Positions 1 through 12,370 are shown, counted from the first letter of the stretch. The stretch is 64,000 nt of DNA from Isoetes taiwanensis (GCA_021234155.1 JAJEKV010000063.1:8144095-8208094); one strand, 5' to 3'. Made by a program: numbers and translations. The notes: generated by a model from the letters alone, not told the origin.

Positions 1-38
1 CAAAGAGATCAGGGATAATTCTGAACACTATCAATAGA

Positions 39-1322
39 TTGCTTCTAATGCTAACAAATTCACAGGCGTTAAGGTTCTGCAATTTTATGACAAGGCAAAG
101 GATAAGGGGAAGTCTCCCATGCAAGCTAATAAATAATAAAAGCTATAAAAGTCTTGGAAGGGAAAATTCCCATAATCTTCAACCAGCCATATTCAAAGGT
201 CTTAAAATATGTGATGAAATTTCATCTCGAGGGCATGGAAATGTAAAGAAGTCTGGGACTGTAACATTTGCTCAGATAAAAAATTGTGATCAAGTAACAG
301 AAAATGCTATGGCCAAGAAACTTGAAGGTATGGTTGCAATAGGGGATATCTCTGAAACAGTCAATATAGAGACCACTTCACATGCAAATACTTGCTTTAA
401 TCCTATGAAGGCTTCCACAATCAATATTTCTAAAACTCTACTAGTTTCTAATAAGGAAACTCAAATAAATGTTCCTGCTTCATCTGCATCAGCAAAAACA
501 AAGATCCATATTATTGACAACTTTGAAGACAAGTCTGAAGACAAAACTGAAGATAAAATTGGTTGTTCCAACCAATTTGCGGTACTTGCTAACTTAAATG
601 TTGATCAAGATTTCGATTTTTTATTAAGTAGCAAAGCAAACCTAGATAATCTTAATAATTCTATGGTCAATAAAGATATTTCCATCCCTCGCCAACAACC
701 TCACTCAGATTCCCTAATTGATTTATCTCACATGCCTTCTCTATCATCTACCCTTTCTTCTCCTGTTTCTTAAGAAATTGCAGAGCAGCTTGCTACACTT
801 CAAGATGGACTCCTGTCAGGAATCAACAATCAAGTGGTTAAGTTTGGTAATGAGATTAAAGAAACAAATAATGTTGTTTTGACAGATATTGTGAAAGAAA
901 CACTAGATCAAGAAAGAACAGAAGAAGGAAAATTGCCAAATGAGGATGTCTTCACAGATTCTGCTTATAATTGCTCCAAGCAATGTCCTGCTACTCAGAC
1001 CTCGACTCTACCATTAGGATGCAACAATGCTATCAAATCTCCCAGGCAAGTACCTCTCTTTTATAACTCTAATAATGTTATTTCTGAAGAGGATGCTGTT
1101 AATATGTTTGAGTTCATCCCTAGGGGTACCTCTGACACAGATTATGGTAGTGACAAGGAGAACTGGGGTAAAGATAGTTATCTTATAAGTAGTGCTTCTG
1201 TCAATAATAATAAAAGAGGCAAAAGATCAAAAAAGAAAACATCATCTCTTGTTGACCCTCTCTCTTATATTCATAAAACTCCTGCAGGGAATACTAGAAG
1301 TAAACAGAAAAGAAGAAGATAG
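39..1322 (+). pseudogene. LINE ORF1-like region, interrupted by a stop
   Basis: Two open stretches in sequence (39-773 and 834-1322) lie just upstream of a LINE endonuclease, the usual place for ORF1. The product is polar and rich in Ser, Asn and Lys, with a very basic C-terminus (a run of Lys/Arg near 1205-1320), which fits a nucleic-acid-binding ORF1 protein. I see no CCHC knuckle and no recognisable domain, so the assignment rests on position and composition. The reading frame is broken between the two parts, and the 5' end probably lies outside the window. This is inference, moderately supported. Confidence 0.5.
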
Positions 1323-1381
1323 TCTTTCTGTCTTCTGTTATCCTTTTCTTTTTTTTATCCTCTCACCTATTTTATATTGCC

Positions 1382-2209
1382 ATGAAAATTCTTACATGAA
1401 ATGTGAGAGGGATGAAAGGCCAGAGAAGAAGAATTATTTCTCAACTAAGGCATTATAAAGCTGACATTATTCTGCTTCAAGAAACCAAGCTTTCTAAATT
1501 TGAAAGCTCTAGCTTAGCTGACTGGATCTACCCTGGATCTTCTTCAATTTGGATAGAGTCTTCAGGAACATGTGGTGGTTTGATTCTGATCTGGAAATCT
1601 ATTACTCATATATCCTTTTATAATAGTCCAACTAATTGGTGGCAGGCAGTAATTTTCTCCATTAACAATTCTACTTTTAGAGTGATTAACATTTATGCTC
1701 CTACCAATCCTAAGGATAGAGAAATCTTATGGCCAGATATTAGTTCTTGGATTAGCTCTCAACCTTCTATTGATTGGATTATCTCTGGTGACTTTAATGA
1801 TACTCCAAGTTGGGATATGAAATTGGCTAATAGGATAAAGATATCTTCTATGGAGAGAGTTAATTGGGATACTTTGATTTCTGACTCTAATTTGATCTAT
1901 ATTCCCTCTTCAACTGCAAACTATACTTGGTCCAATAAGCAGAAAAACTGTCATCGAGTCTACTGTGCTCTTGATAGGTCTTATGTTTCCAACTCTACCT
2001 CCTCTTACTAGGATAATTGCTATGTTATTAGTGATGAGAGCACTTCAATTTCTGACCACCAACCACAATTTCTTCACGTAAGCCATTTAACCAGTCTTCC
2101 TCGAGATGGAAATATTCCTTTCCAACTAACTGCTCTCTCCTATCTAACGCTCATTTTTGTGAGGAGTTTAAAAGATTTTATCAATCTCTACAGCCTGAGA
2201 AGAATTATG
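1382..2209 (+). pseudogene. LINE ORF2, endonuclease domain (decayed)
   Basis: The region encodes an apurinic-type (exo_endo_phos) endonuclease, which nicks target DNA for target-primed reverse transcription. The ORF opens MKILT-stop-NVRGMKGQ: the Trp expected in the family's conserved T-W-N motif is a TGA stop here. Further motifs in order are LLQETK, CGGLILIW, INIYAPT, ISGDFND and, after another stop near 2009, ISDHQPQF carrying the catalytic Ser-Asp-His. The reading continues to about 2209, where a SINE interrupts it. Motif order matches plant L1-type LINEs. The in-frame stops mean the copy cannot make ORF2 protein. Confidence 0.88.
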
Positions 2210-2487
2210 TCGTGTGCGCGAGGCTCGCCTACAGCGGAAGTGGGCCATTTATAGGGGAGGTCAAGCCATCATCCGGGATCAGTGGCCACCTGACCCATGG
2301 GCAGTTACTGTATAGCCATGTACTCTCTAGTTTCGCTCTAGTTTCCTTCTTATTTTCTTGTTTGTTATTATTTGGATTTGTTGTGGGGGACAACCCCTGA
2401 GCTTTGTGAGGGCTCATGCCCTCTTTTTTCTGTTCTGGTCCCATAACCCGATTGGGTTCCCGTGGATGTTAAAAGACTTATCTTATC
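2210..2487 (+). mobile_element. SINE-like copy inserted in the LINE
   Basis: This 278-bp block interrupts the LINE ORF2 between the endonuclease and the reverse transcriptase. LINE-like peptide resumes right after it (KQIKCWVKNWS and following). Its 3' part matches the shared SINE 3' block (GGTCCCATA, then CCGTGGATGTTAAAA), and it ends in a short TTATC tail. A possible 5-bp target duplication, TTATG, lies at 2205-2209 and 2488-2492; it is too short to prove the ends, partly because it overlaps the tail. It must be younger than the LINE. Confidence 0.7.
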
Positions 2488-2492
2488 TTATG

Positions 2493-4720
2493 AAAGGTTT
2501 CTACACCAAGATTAAGCAAATTAAATGCTGGGTTAAGAATTGGTCTCATACAAATCATGTGGAGAAAATTAAGCAAAAAGATATTTATTTAGCTCAAGTG
2601 AGAGAAATTAGATCTCTTCTTTAGCTTGATCCTTATAATATCAATCTTCAAATAGGTGAATAAATTCTAAAAAAGCATCTAAATCTATTGAGGACGTTGA
2701 GGCTAAAAGCTCTGCTATTAAATGTAAGATTAAGTACAATAGTGAAATGGATATTGAGAGCTCCAAATTTTTTTACAAAATAGCTAAGCACAGAATGCTT
2801 AATAATTCCATTATCCATCTATATCAGATAATGGTAGCAGGATAGAGACTTCTAGTGAGATTAAAAAGTTCTTCCATGACAAATATACTTCTCTTTTCAG
2901 GAATAGTGATGCTAATCCTGATAACACTAACAAAATTTTTTATCTCTCTGCTGGACCACATCATCCCAAATTCCAATAATTCAATGGAAGAATCTATTGC
3001 TGCAATTCCTACTGAGCATGAAATTTATAAGGTTCTTCTTAGCTTCACCAAAGGTAAATCTCTAGGTCCTGGTGGACTCCCCCCTGAGATTTATATGCAC
3101 TTTTGGGACGTTCTGAAGGAGGATATCATTTCTATGATTCATAGTTTCTGGAATGCTGAGCACCTGCACCCTGCTATATCTGCTGGCTTCATCACTCTTA
3201 TCTCTAAGGTAGATAATCCTTCTGCCTTCTCTGAATGGAGGCCTATATCCTTAACTAATAGCACCTATAAGCTATGTGCTCAGATTATTACAAATCGTGT
3301 TAAGCCCTTTCTTCAGAGAGCTATCAATCTCCACCAATCCGCTTTCTTGCCTAATAGGTTTATCCTTGATAATTATATTGTGGCCATGGAAGGATTACAC
3401 TGGAATAAGATTTCTAGCCAAAATTGTGTTCTTTTAAAGTTGGATTTTTAAAGAGCCTTTGATTCTGTCAATTGGAACTTTCTTATGCTTGCCTTAAATA
3501 AAATTGGTTTTAATTCTAAAATCAGTTCTCTATGGTCTCAACTCAATGGCTAATTCTGTTGTGCTAATTAATGGCTCTCCAACAAATTTCTTCCAATTGT
3601 CTCGAGGTGTTAGGCGGGGTTGCTCCTTGGCCCCCTATTTATTCTTAGTGGTGGCTGAAATGCTCACTAGAGTAGTAGATTTTGATCAAGCCTCTGGAAA
3701 CATTAGGGGTCTCAATCTTCCAAACAATAGTGGCAGTCTTACAATATATCAGTATGCAGATGACACTTTTGCTTTTTTGAATTTACTCAAGATAACATTG
3801 CTAAATTTCTTGACATCATAGAACAATTCTCTGCTGCTTCAGTATTTATCTAAATCTCTCAAAAAGTGTTATTATTGGTGATTGTGACCAGCATTCCATA
3901 TGTGATATTAAAATCCTTAATACCATTCAAGCCACAAAATTACTTGGGATGCCTTTATCTCTGAATCCTAGTCTTAAAGGCCTTTGGGATCCAATTCTGC
4001 AAAAGCTGAATACTTAATTGTTTGACTTTTGCTGGCAGAACCTTAATTGCTAACTCAGTTCTTGCAGCCACTCACATTTGTTTCTCCTCAGCTCTTGTTG
4101 CTCCTAAAATAATTTATAATGAGCTTGAAAAAACTATCAGAAATTTTATATGGAAGGGAGCTCATTTTGTTAATTGGGATTCAGTTACTCGAGATAGGTC
4201 TTTAAGAGGTCTGGGGTGTACAAATCTATATTATCAAGCTTGTGCCCTAGCAGGAAAATACATTGGAGAACTCTTTCTGGCAATAACTATGCTTCAATAT
4301 TCATCAAATATTGGATCAACTTATCTTATCCAGTTGGTCATCCCTCTGTCAACCATTGCCTCCCTGATTATGCTTTTAATGTTCTTCATCCTGGTGCCAA
4401 TATCTCTCCTCTTATGTGTAACATCCTAAAGGCTTGGAATGATGTGCATCAATGCTTTCATAGCTCTGAAATTCAAGATCGTCATATGTACTCTTCCTTA
4501 TTCTGGTCTCCTATCTTCAATGATTGTAATGGTCAGATTATTGCTTTGGAACATCCTAAAACTTATATAGGAAATGGTTTGATAAAGGTATTATTCACAT
4601 TAAAGATCTGTACAGGAATCGTCAAATCATATCGTGGACTATCTTAGAAAGCTGATACATGGTACCTCAAATGATAAAATAATTTTCCTTTATCTCAAGA
4701 ATATCTTGATGCATTTTACT
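2493..4720 (+). pseudogene. LINE ORF2, reverse transcriptase domain (decayed)
   Basis: The LINE resumes after the SINE and encodes the reverse transcriptase. Visible landmarks are KGKSLGPGGLPPEIY (3050-3100), FITLISK, EWRPISLTNSTYKL, the HQSAFLPNRFILDN block, LKLDF-stop-RAFDSVNW, the SRGVRRGCSLAPYLF block, and the catalytic QYADDTF with YADD at 3753-3764. A thumb-like segment follows (GRTLIANSVLAATH, then FIWKGAH and GLGCTNLYYQACALAGKY). At least four stops or frame changes separate these blocks, so it is dead. LINE-like peptide continues to about 4720, where unrelated repeat DNA begins; the element's C-terminus reappears near 7556. Confidence 0.9.
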
Positions 4721-4723
4721 AAT

Positions 4724-5068
4724 GGGCATATTTGCCCTTTATTCCAAGATCTGGACCGTACATAGCGATCCTCGTTTGTGGGGTATGCATGTACAAATTT
4801 TTGTATACTGTATATTAAGGTTTACAAAATACTATAAGATTTGAAAGAATGTACTTAATGGTGTTAATTTTGTACATGTATTGTAAATATATTTTTAGAG
4901 CTCTCGCTGCCCTACGTAACCCCCCGTGTGAATATGCACCCAAACCAAAGGGGGTTTAAGGGGGATTTTAATTTAATTGTGTTAAATGCAATGGTTTGTG
5001 TTAATAATGTTAATGGTAGTTGTGTCTTGATTGTTATATTAAAAAAAAAATTTGGGCCCTTCGGGCCC
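4724..5068 (+). repeat. Partial copy of the foldback element (centre plus right arm)
   Basis: This segment matches the centre and right arm of the complete foldback element at 29147-29537. Shared landmarks are the stretch around TCGTTTGTGGG, GCTCTCGCTGCCCTACGTAA, the AAACCAAAGGGGGTTTAAGG block, and the palindromic end GGGCCCTTCGGGCCC at 5054-5068. The left arm is missing: the sequence abuts the LINE instead. It interrupts the LINE, so it is part of a later insertion or rearrangement. Confidence 0.7.
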
Positions 5069-7445
5069 TAACTAAAGTAAATATAGATAAACTTTATGGG
5101 CCTAAATATTAATTACTAAAAAGCACAATAACATCAAGACAAACAAATTATTTCCATTGCAAACAACTATTGAGTACATTTTATGTAGTCGTTATATTCA
5201 TTATATTCATTATCTGTAATCTCAATATTGCAATACAAGAATCATGTAAACTATTGTAAACTGCACATTCATGCACCATTCATTTACCAACTTCAATAGG
5301 CTTTTCAATTTCAGAGCGCATAAGCAGCATCGTGACATGCAATTCTAAATGTCTTCAAGGGGTATAATGGTGCAACCGTTTGAAGAAATCAGACCTCCTA
5401 TTTGCAGATCTCTTCAGTGCAAAGATCAAGGTCCAAAATCAGCTGTTTACTTAAATCTTGCATCCATAAAGAGTAAAAAATCTTGAGCGTTCAAAATGTC
5501 CACTAATATTCACTGGCACAACCAACTTATTTGGCATACACTATAGATGGCACTATTAGAATGATATAGTACATCACAAGTATTGCTTTTTCAAATCCTT
5601 TGGTTTAATCTTGAACTGCTCCAAAATAAGAATCAAAGGAAAAACAGAAACAGATGCCATATCGCAATACCATCTGAAATTGTTACCGAAATCCAACAAG
5701 ATGCCAAATATGTCCATTGCCACACTCTGCTCATAGACATATTGCCACACTCTGTTCATAGATATATACGACGTTGTTATAACTGGCAGAGTTTTAAGGT
5801 TGCACGGCACAGAGTAGATTTGATTGGGAATCTGTGGTATCCAGTTGCCATAGCTGCACATCTGAACAAGAGGATCCCGCGCCAAATAAAACTCTCAAAA
5901 AGCACAAAAAATATGCTGGTATAAGCCTAGCTATTTTTAAGCTACAGATCTCCTAAGAAAAGGGAAAATAAGGCAAGGAATCAGCAGAGATATGGCAATA
6001 CGTCATTAGAATTCGTTTGAATCTATAGCATGCATGGAGATCTGTCCCACATATGAGGATTGCGAAACTTTAAGTCAAACTCGAACATAGAGATCACATA
6101 CCTTGCCCCCAATTTCTATGGCAGTTTCGTAGCCCTAAGATAGAGATGCTGATAACGTTGTTAATGCTGCTGGAGAGTCCTAGAAAGTCCAGCTATTTGA
6201 AGAGTGTGGGCACGCTTAAAGCAAACCAAAAGGGCGTGTTTATAAGGAAAGAATATCTTTCACCTAACATCATCACAATATGTTTTTGGATAAGCAATGT
6301 AAATCATGGGAAGATTGGCAAGCTCAGGGACTCTTGGTATGCAAAGCAGTTGGTTCTGCACCAGGGACCAGATACCTCTTTTAGATTCGGCATGTGAGCC
6401 TGATTTTGACCTGAGATATATCAGAAGAAATTTTTTGGATGTGATACATGTGCAAAAGCAAAGAAAATGCATAATAGATATACCCATACACTGCCTCTGC
6501 GATTATCTCCATCCAGAAGCTTCTGCTAGTTGCAGAGGCCATTGCAAGTAAGTAATGTCTCTGTGTACAAGGTAGTAGAAGAATAAACAAGGTAAAAAAG
6601 CAGCTACCTTAAAACCAATGCCCGTTTCTCACATCAAAATTTCCTGTTGATACAGGATAGATCTAATAAACTGATTGAAATCACAGGGAAAGACTTGATT
6701 CTAGACATCAAATTGCAAGAGTGATGTTTCTGTGTACAAGGAGTAGAAGAATGAACAAGGTAAAAAAAAGCAGCTACCTTAAAGCAAAACCCTTGACGCG
6801 TTGCTTCTTCAATTCAAGCTGAGTAGGAAGTGCTTGGATTCTTCCACGCTTTAAACCAACTACAGGACCTAACACCACCCAAAACATTGGGACGGGCTAT
6901 CCATGGCCATCTGCTTACTTTTATAGTTTAGCTCGAGACTAGTCCTTTTCTGCGACCTCGAGTCCTCTTCATAGCTCCGGCTTCTTCTTCACAAGTTTTA
7001 TGAACTCGATTTGAGCGTGGTCGCCGGGGAATTATTGACCCGGTATGGATAAGAACAACTTCTCTCTTGAGCTGCAAAATCACTTGCATTTTTTCACCGC
7101 CATGACAAATGATTCCCTTGTAATATGAAAGAAGCTATTTCACCCAAAATATCCAACCCACTTTTATATGAGGTTGCCTTATTCAATACAGAGATGGGTT
7201 CTGATTTGCTTGCCTTTTTGAATCCGTATCCGCTGCTGCCCAGAGTTTTTGCACCTACTTTTAGAACAACGGACCTCCTAACATCGCCATCTGCTGAAGC
7301 TTTTACACGAGGCTTTCGTGCCCTAAAATGCTATCCACGAGGGTTGCATGTTCAGCCCCTAAAATAAAAAGAGGGCTTTTGTTGTGAGCCCTTGGATGTT
7401 GGACTATTGAAAAAAAAAAAAGCTAAATCAACGACTAAGAAATGG
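5069..7445. other. AT-rich DNA inside the interrupted LINE, no assigned gene
   Basis: No gene is recognised here. On the minus strand, 5574-5885 is an open 103-codon stretch with protein-like composition (for example VQMCSYGNWIPQIPNQIY), and 6480-6545 reads LAMASATSRSFWMEIIAEAV followed by a GTATAT donor-like site. These could be exons of a decayed gene, but I recognise no family and cannot join them. A near-repeat occurs at about 6545-6600 and 6722-6785 (GTGTACAAGG, a GTAGAAGAATAAACAAGG-like stretch, then AGCAGCTACCTTAAA). Confidence 0.3.
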
Positions 7446-7560
7446 TGCACTCTAGATGTACGCATTAGTACATCCATTCGAATACGTCATGAAATCTTAA
7501 GAAAACCTTTGTGAAAATCGTACAAAAACACAAAGAAAACCCCCTGTTATTATGCTACAT
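7446..7560. repeat. Dispersed repeat shared with 31661-31786
   Basis: TGCACTCTAGAT, a palindromic TAGTACAT-type stretch, a CATGAAATC block, and AAAACCCCCTGTTATTATGCT appear here and again, in order, at 31661-31786. This is a short dispersed element of unknown type. It sits exactly at the 3' edge of the DNA that splits the LINE. Confidence 0.6.
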
Positions 7561-8510
7561 ATTGGGAATAAGAGATATAAGGTTAGCTCTACCACACTGG
7601 ATTGCAAGAATATCCCTGTCAATGCTCAATATAAATGGTCCATTACTGAGGAGGAGTTCAAATCTTTGTTTAATAACATATGGAATTCTTATTGTTCTCC
7701 AAAGGTAAATTTCTTAATTTGGTTGATAGCTCAGAAAAGTGTTCCAAATCTTGTTCCCTTTCTCATAGGCCAGATTTGGCCTCCGTGGACGTTAAAATAT
7801 ACTTCCTTCCTTCCTTCTAAGAACTCCAATTATTTCTCTTGCTTGCCAATCTCATTGTTCTCAGATTAACCATGGAGCATATTTTTCAATGTCCTAAAAT
7901 TGCTCAATTCTGGACTTGGATAAATTCAGTGAGTGTTTTCGGCCATCAAGGAAATCTGTTAAGATGTATTCAAAATAATGATCCCTTTGTTAATACTATC
8001 ATGTTCACTGCCCTGTGGAATATTTGGAAAGCAAGAAATAGAATTGTCCATGGTGGTAAGAAATTCTCTATCTTCTGGATTATGATGAATTTTCAATTAT
8101 ATCTTGAGGGTTTTGTAGCTGCACATAAAAGGAAATTTGGAGAGAATTATGACAGGAAATGGGATGCAATTGGTACCTTCAATGGTGTTTTTAATCTTTT
8201 AATATTTCATCTTAATGTGATTCATTATAATGCTCCTTTTCTGATAATTCAGTATCTAGAGTTCTGTAGGGATGAGGGCAGAAACAAGTTCGACACTATG
8301 TTACTTACCATGAAGCAACTCTTTACAGTAATAGCACTGGTGTTTCAAACATTCAGCCTCCAGGGCCTAGTGCTACAGCAGATGAGATTAAATTCTATGA
8401 GGTCAGAACAAACAGTAATGAAAGAACATGGGCCAAGATCTTCTGCAGGGAGGTTGTGCAGATGTACTGCTTATTCAACTTCTTGTTCATGTATCATTAC
8501 TCCTTAACTA
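7556..8510 (+). pseudogene. LINE ORF2 C-terminal zinc-binding region
   Basis: The reading resumes with LINE C-terminal sequence: KWSITEEEFKSLFNNIW, SPKVNFLIWLIAQKSVPN, then after a small SINE insertion TMEHIFQCPKIAQFWTWI and FTALWNIWKARNRIVHGG. The H-x3-C spacing in EHIFQC and the FLIW/ALWNIWKARN blocks are typical of the zf-RVT domain that ends plant L1-type ORF2 proteins. Frame changes and stops are present. I take it as the 3' part of the LINE at 1-4720, because type and order agree and the strand is the same. Confidence 0.75.
7761..7814 (+). mobile_element. 5'-truncated SINE-like copy with TTCC tail
   Basis: Only the shared 3' block remains: CTCATAGGCCAGATTTGGCC, CTCCGTGGACGTTAAAATA, then a CTTCCTTCCTTC tail. 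It interrupts the zf-RVT part of the LINE between AQKSVPN and the EHIFQC block, so the LINE was already present when it landed. Confidence 0.75.
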
Positions 8511-9232
8511 ATAGACAGCTCAGCAGATATAGAGAATTATATTATTCTCATAAGATGCTAGCAAACCTCTATGGAATACTCATTATCCTCATGGGAAAAG
8601 AGGATATTCATTACCTTCTTATGGAAAATGGTACAGACAATGTCAGAAGTTTTGATACAGCAGCAAGTTTTTATTGGGTATACAATTCTATCTTTAATCA
8701 GATCATGCAATGATCTTTCTGTTACACTTATGTCATATTCTCAGACCCTCATCATAACAGATCTTTTTCATACTAGACCTTCATCCCCCTATCTGCCGGC
8801 CAATGCTTATGCAAGGTTTTGGTTAACATTTCGCTTGGGTATTTGCTTGCCAATTTTCTCTATGCAAGGTTTCTGGATGTTCATGTGGCAGGCAAACAAC
8901 TCTACTTTTTGCAAATAGCTTCCACTATTATTTGCAACCTTTCGAGTTTAATAAGGAGCTTCAGCAATATCAAAGTCTGTTCAGCAAGATTGACTCAAGT
9001 TTTGGCTATTATATTGCAGTCAAAGATATTACTGTTGCAAAATCTACTTTTCCATGTTTATTTCTCAAGTTTCATACTATTAGTATTGTTCACAATTTAT
9101 TGGACTTAAAATGTGACTATAATAGCTGGTTTTTTTCCTCCATGGATCTGCTCTCTATTAGCAGATATATGTATGGCTTTTATTAATTAATGGAAAAAAC
9201 ATCTCTTACTTTAAAAAATAAAATAAAAAAAT
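8511..9232 (+). mobile_element. LINE 3' end and A-rich tail
   Basis: Non-coding or very degenerate sequence follows the zinc-binding region. It ends with a short hairpin-like stretch (ATCTGCTCTCTATTAGCAGAT), ATGTATGGCTTTTATTAATT and then an A-rich tract (AAAAAATAAAATAAAAAAA) at about 9211-9232. An A-rich end of this kind is expected for an L1-type element. I place the 3' boundary there; no target-site duplication could be confirmed. Confidence 0.6.
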
Positions 9233-10757
9233 GAACCATTGAGCTCATTTTTTCGTCCATCAGGCTTTGGGGCAATGCACTCCGATTATCACGGTATAAG
9301 CAACGTTGTGGAGACAAACATTGTCCATATTGACTTAGGGAAAAAAAATTAGTGGCTAAACTTAGCTAAATGGCAAAACTTTGGCCTTGTTTGGAAAAAA
9401 ATCGGCTAAACTATGTCTCTTTTTGGGCAAAAAGAAAAGAAAATTTTAGCCAAGCCTATTTTACGCCCCACCTCCATTTCATCCGACTCTAGTTAATCGT
9501 AAGAAAGTATAAGTGCCAAAACTTGAAAAGTTTAGCCAAAACTTAGAAGCCTTTACGTCAAATTTTTTGTGTACTTTAGCGAAATTATTCTATAATCTTT
9601 AGATTTATTATAGTCAATTAATGTTTAGGTCGTAAATTAGTGCAAAATAGTCAAAAGATAGAAGATTTTTTTATTTCCTTAATAAGAGTAGCCAAACATA
9701 AGAAAGTACAGGTGGCAAAATTAAAAAGGTTTAGCTAAACATTAAAAGCTTTCACCTCAACTGCTGGCATACTTTAGCCAAGTCTATTTCACCACTTCAA
9801 ATATAAAAGTTCTTTAATTTTTTCCCTGTGATGACTATCTTTTAAAAGTAGATGATATAGCGATCGAGTGTGGCCCTCTAAAGAGGCAAGACTTGGGCTA
9901 TGATTATAATTACAAGAAATCTATCGCGGCGGCCTCTCTTTCTCTTTTTCAAATTCATTAAAGGGAATTTGTGTTAAGTCCTAAACGGTGTGAAAAAGGG
10001 CCGGAATCAAAGATACCTCCCCAAGTTCCTTTTGAGTTCCTGTGTTGGTGAAAGAAGCTTATTGATCATGTAACATATGTCCTCTGCATTGTTTATTTCC
10101 TGCATCGTTTTTATTTCCTGCAACAATAGTTGTGCCTAATTTCAATGTTTAAGTACAAAATGGAATATTCTACACACAAGAAACTTTGTGTATAGGATAT
10201 GTAAGAATGGAATTGATGGAAATCCATCTCAAACATCACCTCAAATGTAACATTGCATTGATACTTCTTTTAATTGTTTACCATCTATATGAGTGGGATA
10301 GTCCACAACCACAAGTGCATTGCCCCAACTCTTGCAACTTATTAACTAGTCTATATTTGAATTGATTTGAGGATAGAAATTAATTTTGCTTTAAGACCCA
10401 TTTTGTTTGTCAAACTCCTTGCTCTTGCCCGTTATCAAAGGTACCTCATCCTCTCTCTCTTTTGACCTATTCATTTGCTACCATTTGATTGCACAACCCC
10501 TATCTCTTTTGATTTACTACATGTAGTGCATATGCATGTGCAAATACGTTGCAACCTAGAAATCGAGTGAACTTAAAAAAACCACACTAAGAAATCACCT
10601 ACCAATATTAGAAATACCTAAATGTTCTAGATTTGTGATATGGACATTGATTTACCACATTAATAAATGATACTATGACTACGACCACACAAATTACAAT
10701 AGAAGCATCTAGAGACAATAGAAGAAGAAATGTTAAGAGACAATAGAGTAAATCTTA
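9233..10757. repeat. AT-rich non-coding DNA with imperfect direct repeats
   Basis: No gene is seen. A block of about 100 bp at 9500-9605 (AAGTATAAGTGCCAAAACTT and following, ending GTACTTTAGCGAAATTATT) recurs imperfectly at 9702-9800 (AAGTACAGGTGGCAAAATTA, ending CATACTTTAGCCAAGTCTATT). The motif TTTAGC(C/T)AA recurs across 9350-9800. At 9920 lies one copy of the CACTA-like end motif described in the findings. The remainder, to 10757, shows nothing recognisable. Confidence 0.45.
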
Positions 10758-11430
10758 GTGATAGGGCAATTGTGTAAGTGGCCCTTATGTATTTGTGTTT
10801 TTAAGCTGACCGCTAACTTTATTAATACATATACAAATACATCATTAATACGTATACAAATACATCGTACAAAAAACACAGTTGTGCGCATCGGCCAAAC
10901 CATGGCACCAAGTCCGGCAATCTCCTACACCGAATCCTCCAACATAGACACTGAATCTCACATTGTCTTAAATACTCTGCAATACAGACTTGTGATGCAT
11001 CGTTACCACAGAGGGCAGCCTTTACTTTTCCAATTTTCTTCATTTTATCCCGTTGGTTTCTCACAATCTTTCTGAGCCTCAAAATCTTGCCACAGATTGG
11101 CCGCAAATTGAAGGATTTGAAGGAACAAATTGAACTTTTGCCGTAAGCATTACCACAAAATAGATGTTTATGCCATTATTTAATAGTTTATTTACATGAT
11201 TTAGCCGGCAATACGAGATGTTAAAGAGCCAAAGAGGACATGAGGTGGCATACACGTGGCAAGATACACGTGGCAGAAATCAAGAGGCCATAATTAGGGC
11301 AAGCATGTGAGCGAAGAAAACTGAAGAAAAATTGATGTTGCAGGTGTCTTATCCAATCTGAAGAAAGCACCCGATCCATGCCAAGCAAAAGCAATTAATG
11401 CAACCCTGCTACATCGTCAGAGCAGTGTAA
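10758..11430. other. No supported gene
   Basis: Open frames exist on both strands (10758-11075 plus, 10822-11106 minus), but neither shows a known domain. A short block reading GRKLKDLKEQIELLP near 11098-11145 resembles GRKLEDLEE at 12224-12255, downstream of the LRR relic. The two regions may therefore share a repeated segment. Confidence 0.3.
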
Positions 11431-11549
11431 TGGGTGGCTATGGCGGGAGGAAGCTTTCATTCAGGCCTTTCACAGATGCAAAGTACCGGAATACCTTCGC
11501 CATAGCCAGATCTTCAATATAAACACGTCTCCAGCCAAAACAAAAAAAC

Positions 11550-12250
11550 ATGACCCATCTCGAGTTTTTTGCCCCTTTCGTCATACTTTTGCTTCTTACA
11601 AACTCGGCTATGGTGCTCAACTTCGACGGCCAGGCCTTGCTTGCCTTAAAAAAGGGCATGTTCAGCAATCCGCAGGATTTTGTTAACATATTGGAATGAA
11701 GCAGGTATAACACCTTTGCAGACGGAGCGAAGTTTTATGCTCTACAATAAGAGGGGAATCTGAACCCAGAGTACTGAGCAACTTATGAGCGCCATTTCGC
11801 TGGATTTAGTGCCTTATTTTAAGCTCATAAATCTGTGCGAAAACCAGTTGATCGGAGATATTTCGGCCCAAATCTTCAATGCGACAGAGATTAGGAAGCT
11901 TTCGAGCTTAGAAAGCTTGGATGTATCAGACAATGCATTGGATGGAGCCATACCCAAGAGCATTACAAACTGCCATAGCCTCATAAAGCTTGTGCTTAGA
12001 TCTAACAGATTCATAGGGAAAATTCCTTTGGGTCTGATCTAAAGCGCTTACAGCAGTTGGATTGATCTTCGAATCTCTTGGATGGGACCATTCCATCGGA
12101 TTTGTGAAGCCTTTCTATGCTTAAGGAACCCTTATTCTCTCTGATAATCCGCTATGGGGGCTGGTTCCAGCGAGTTTTTTGGCAAGCCTCCTATTCATGT
12201 AAGCTTAGATTTGAGCTATAGGGGCCGCAAATTGGAGGATCTGGAGGAAT
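11550..12250 (+). pseudogene. LRR receptor-type protein, broken N-terminal part
   Basis: The ATG at 11550 starts a signal-peptide-like stretch (MTHLEFFAPFVILLLLTNSA) followed by NFDGQALLALKKGMFSNPQD, a typical LRRNT_2 cap that opens plant LRR receptor-like proteins and kinases. A stop follows (about 11696). From 11785 the same strand encodes leucine-rich repeats: LSSLESLDVSDNALDGAIP, SITNCHSLIKLVLRSNRFIG and KIPLGLI, then a stop at 12040. More frame-shifted LRR-like text runs to about 12220 (SLDLSY). No transmembrane segment or kinase domain follows. The repeat consensus LxxLxLxxNxxxGxIP is clear, so the family is secure; the gene is a truncated relic. Confidence 0.85.
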
Positions 12251-12255
12251 AAATT

Positions 12256-12370
12256 GAGCCCTCTTTAAGTATGCATGCATCTTGAGCCCTCTTTAAGTAT
12301 GCATGTAACTTGAGGATCTGCATGCATCTTGAGCCCTTTTAAGTATGCATGTATACATGCATACTTATAG
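12256..12370. repeat. Short tandem repeat with unit TTGAGCCCTCTTTAAGTATG
   Basis: The block CTTGAGCCCTYTTTAAGTAT plus GCATGYA recurs three times between 12256 and 12350. The run then ends in a near-palindrome of GCATG, GTATAC and CATGC steps. It separates the LRR relic from the helicase relic. Confidence 0.7.

Noticed and set aside
11438-11713. 91-codon minus-strand ORF
   Set aside because: Antisense to the clear LRR N-terminal cap on the plus strand.
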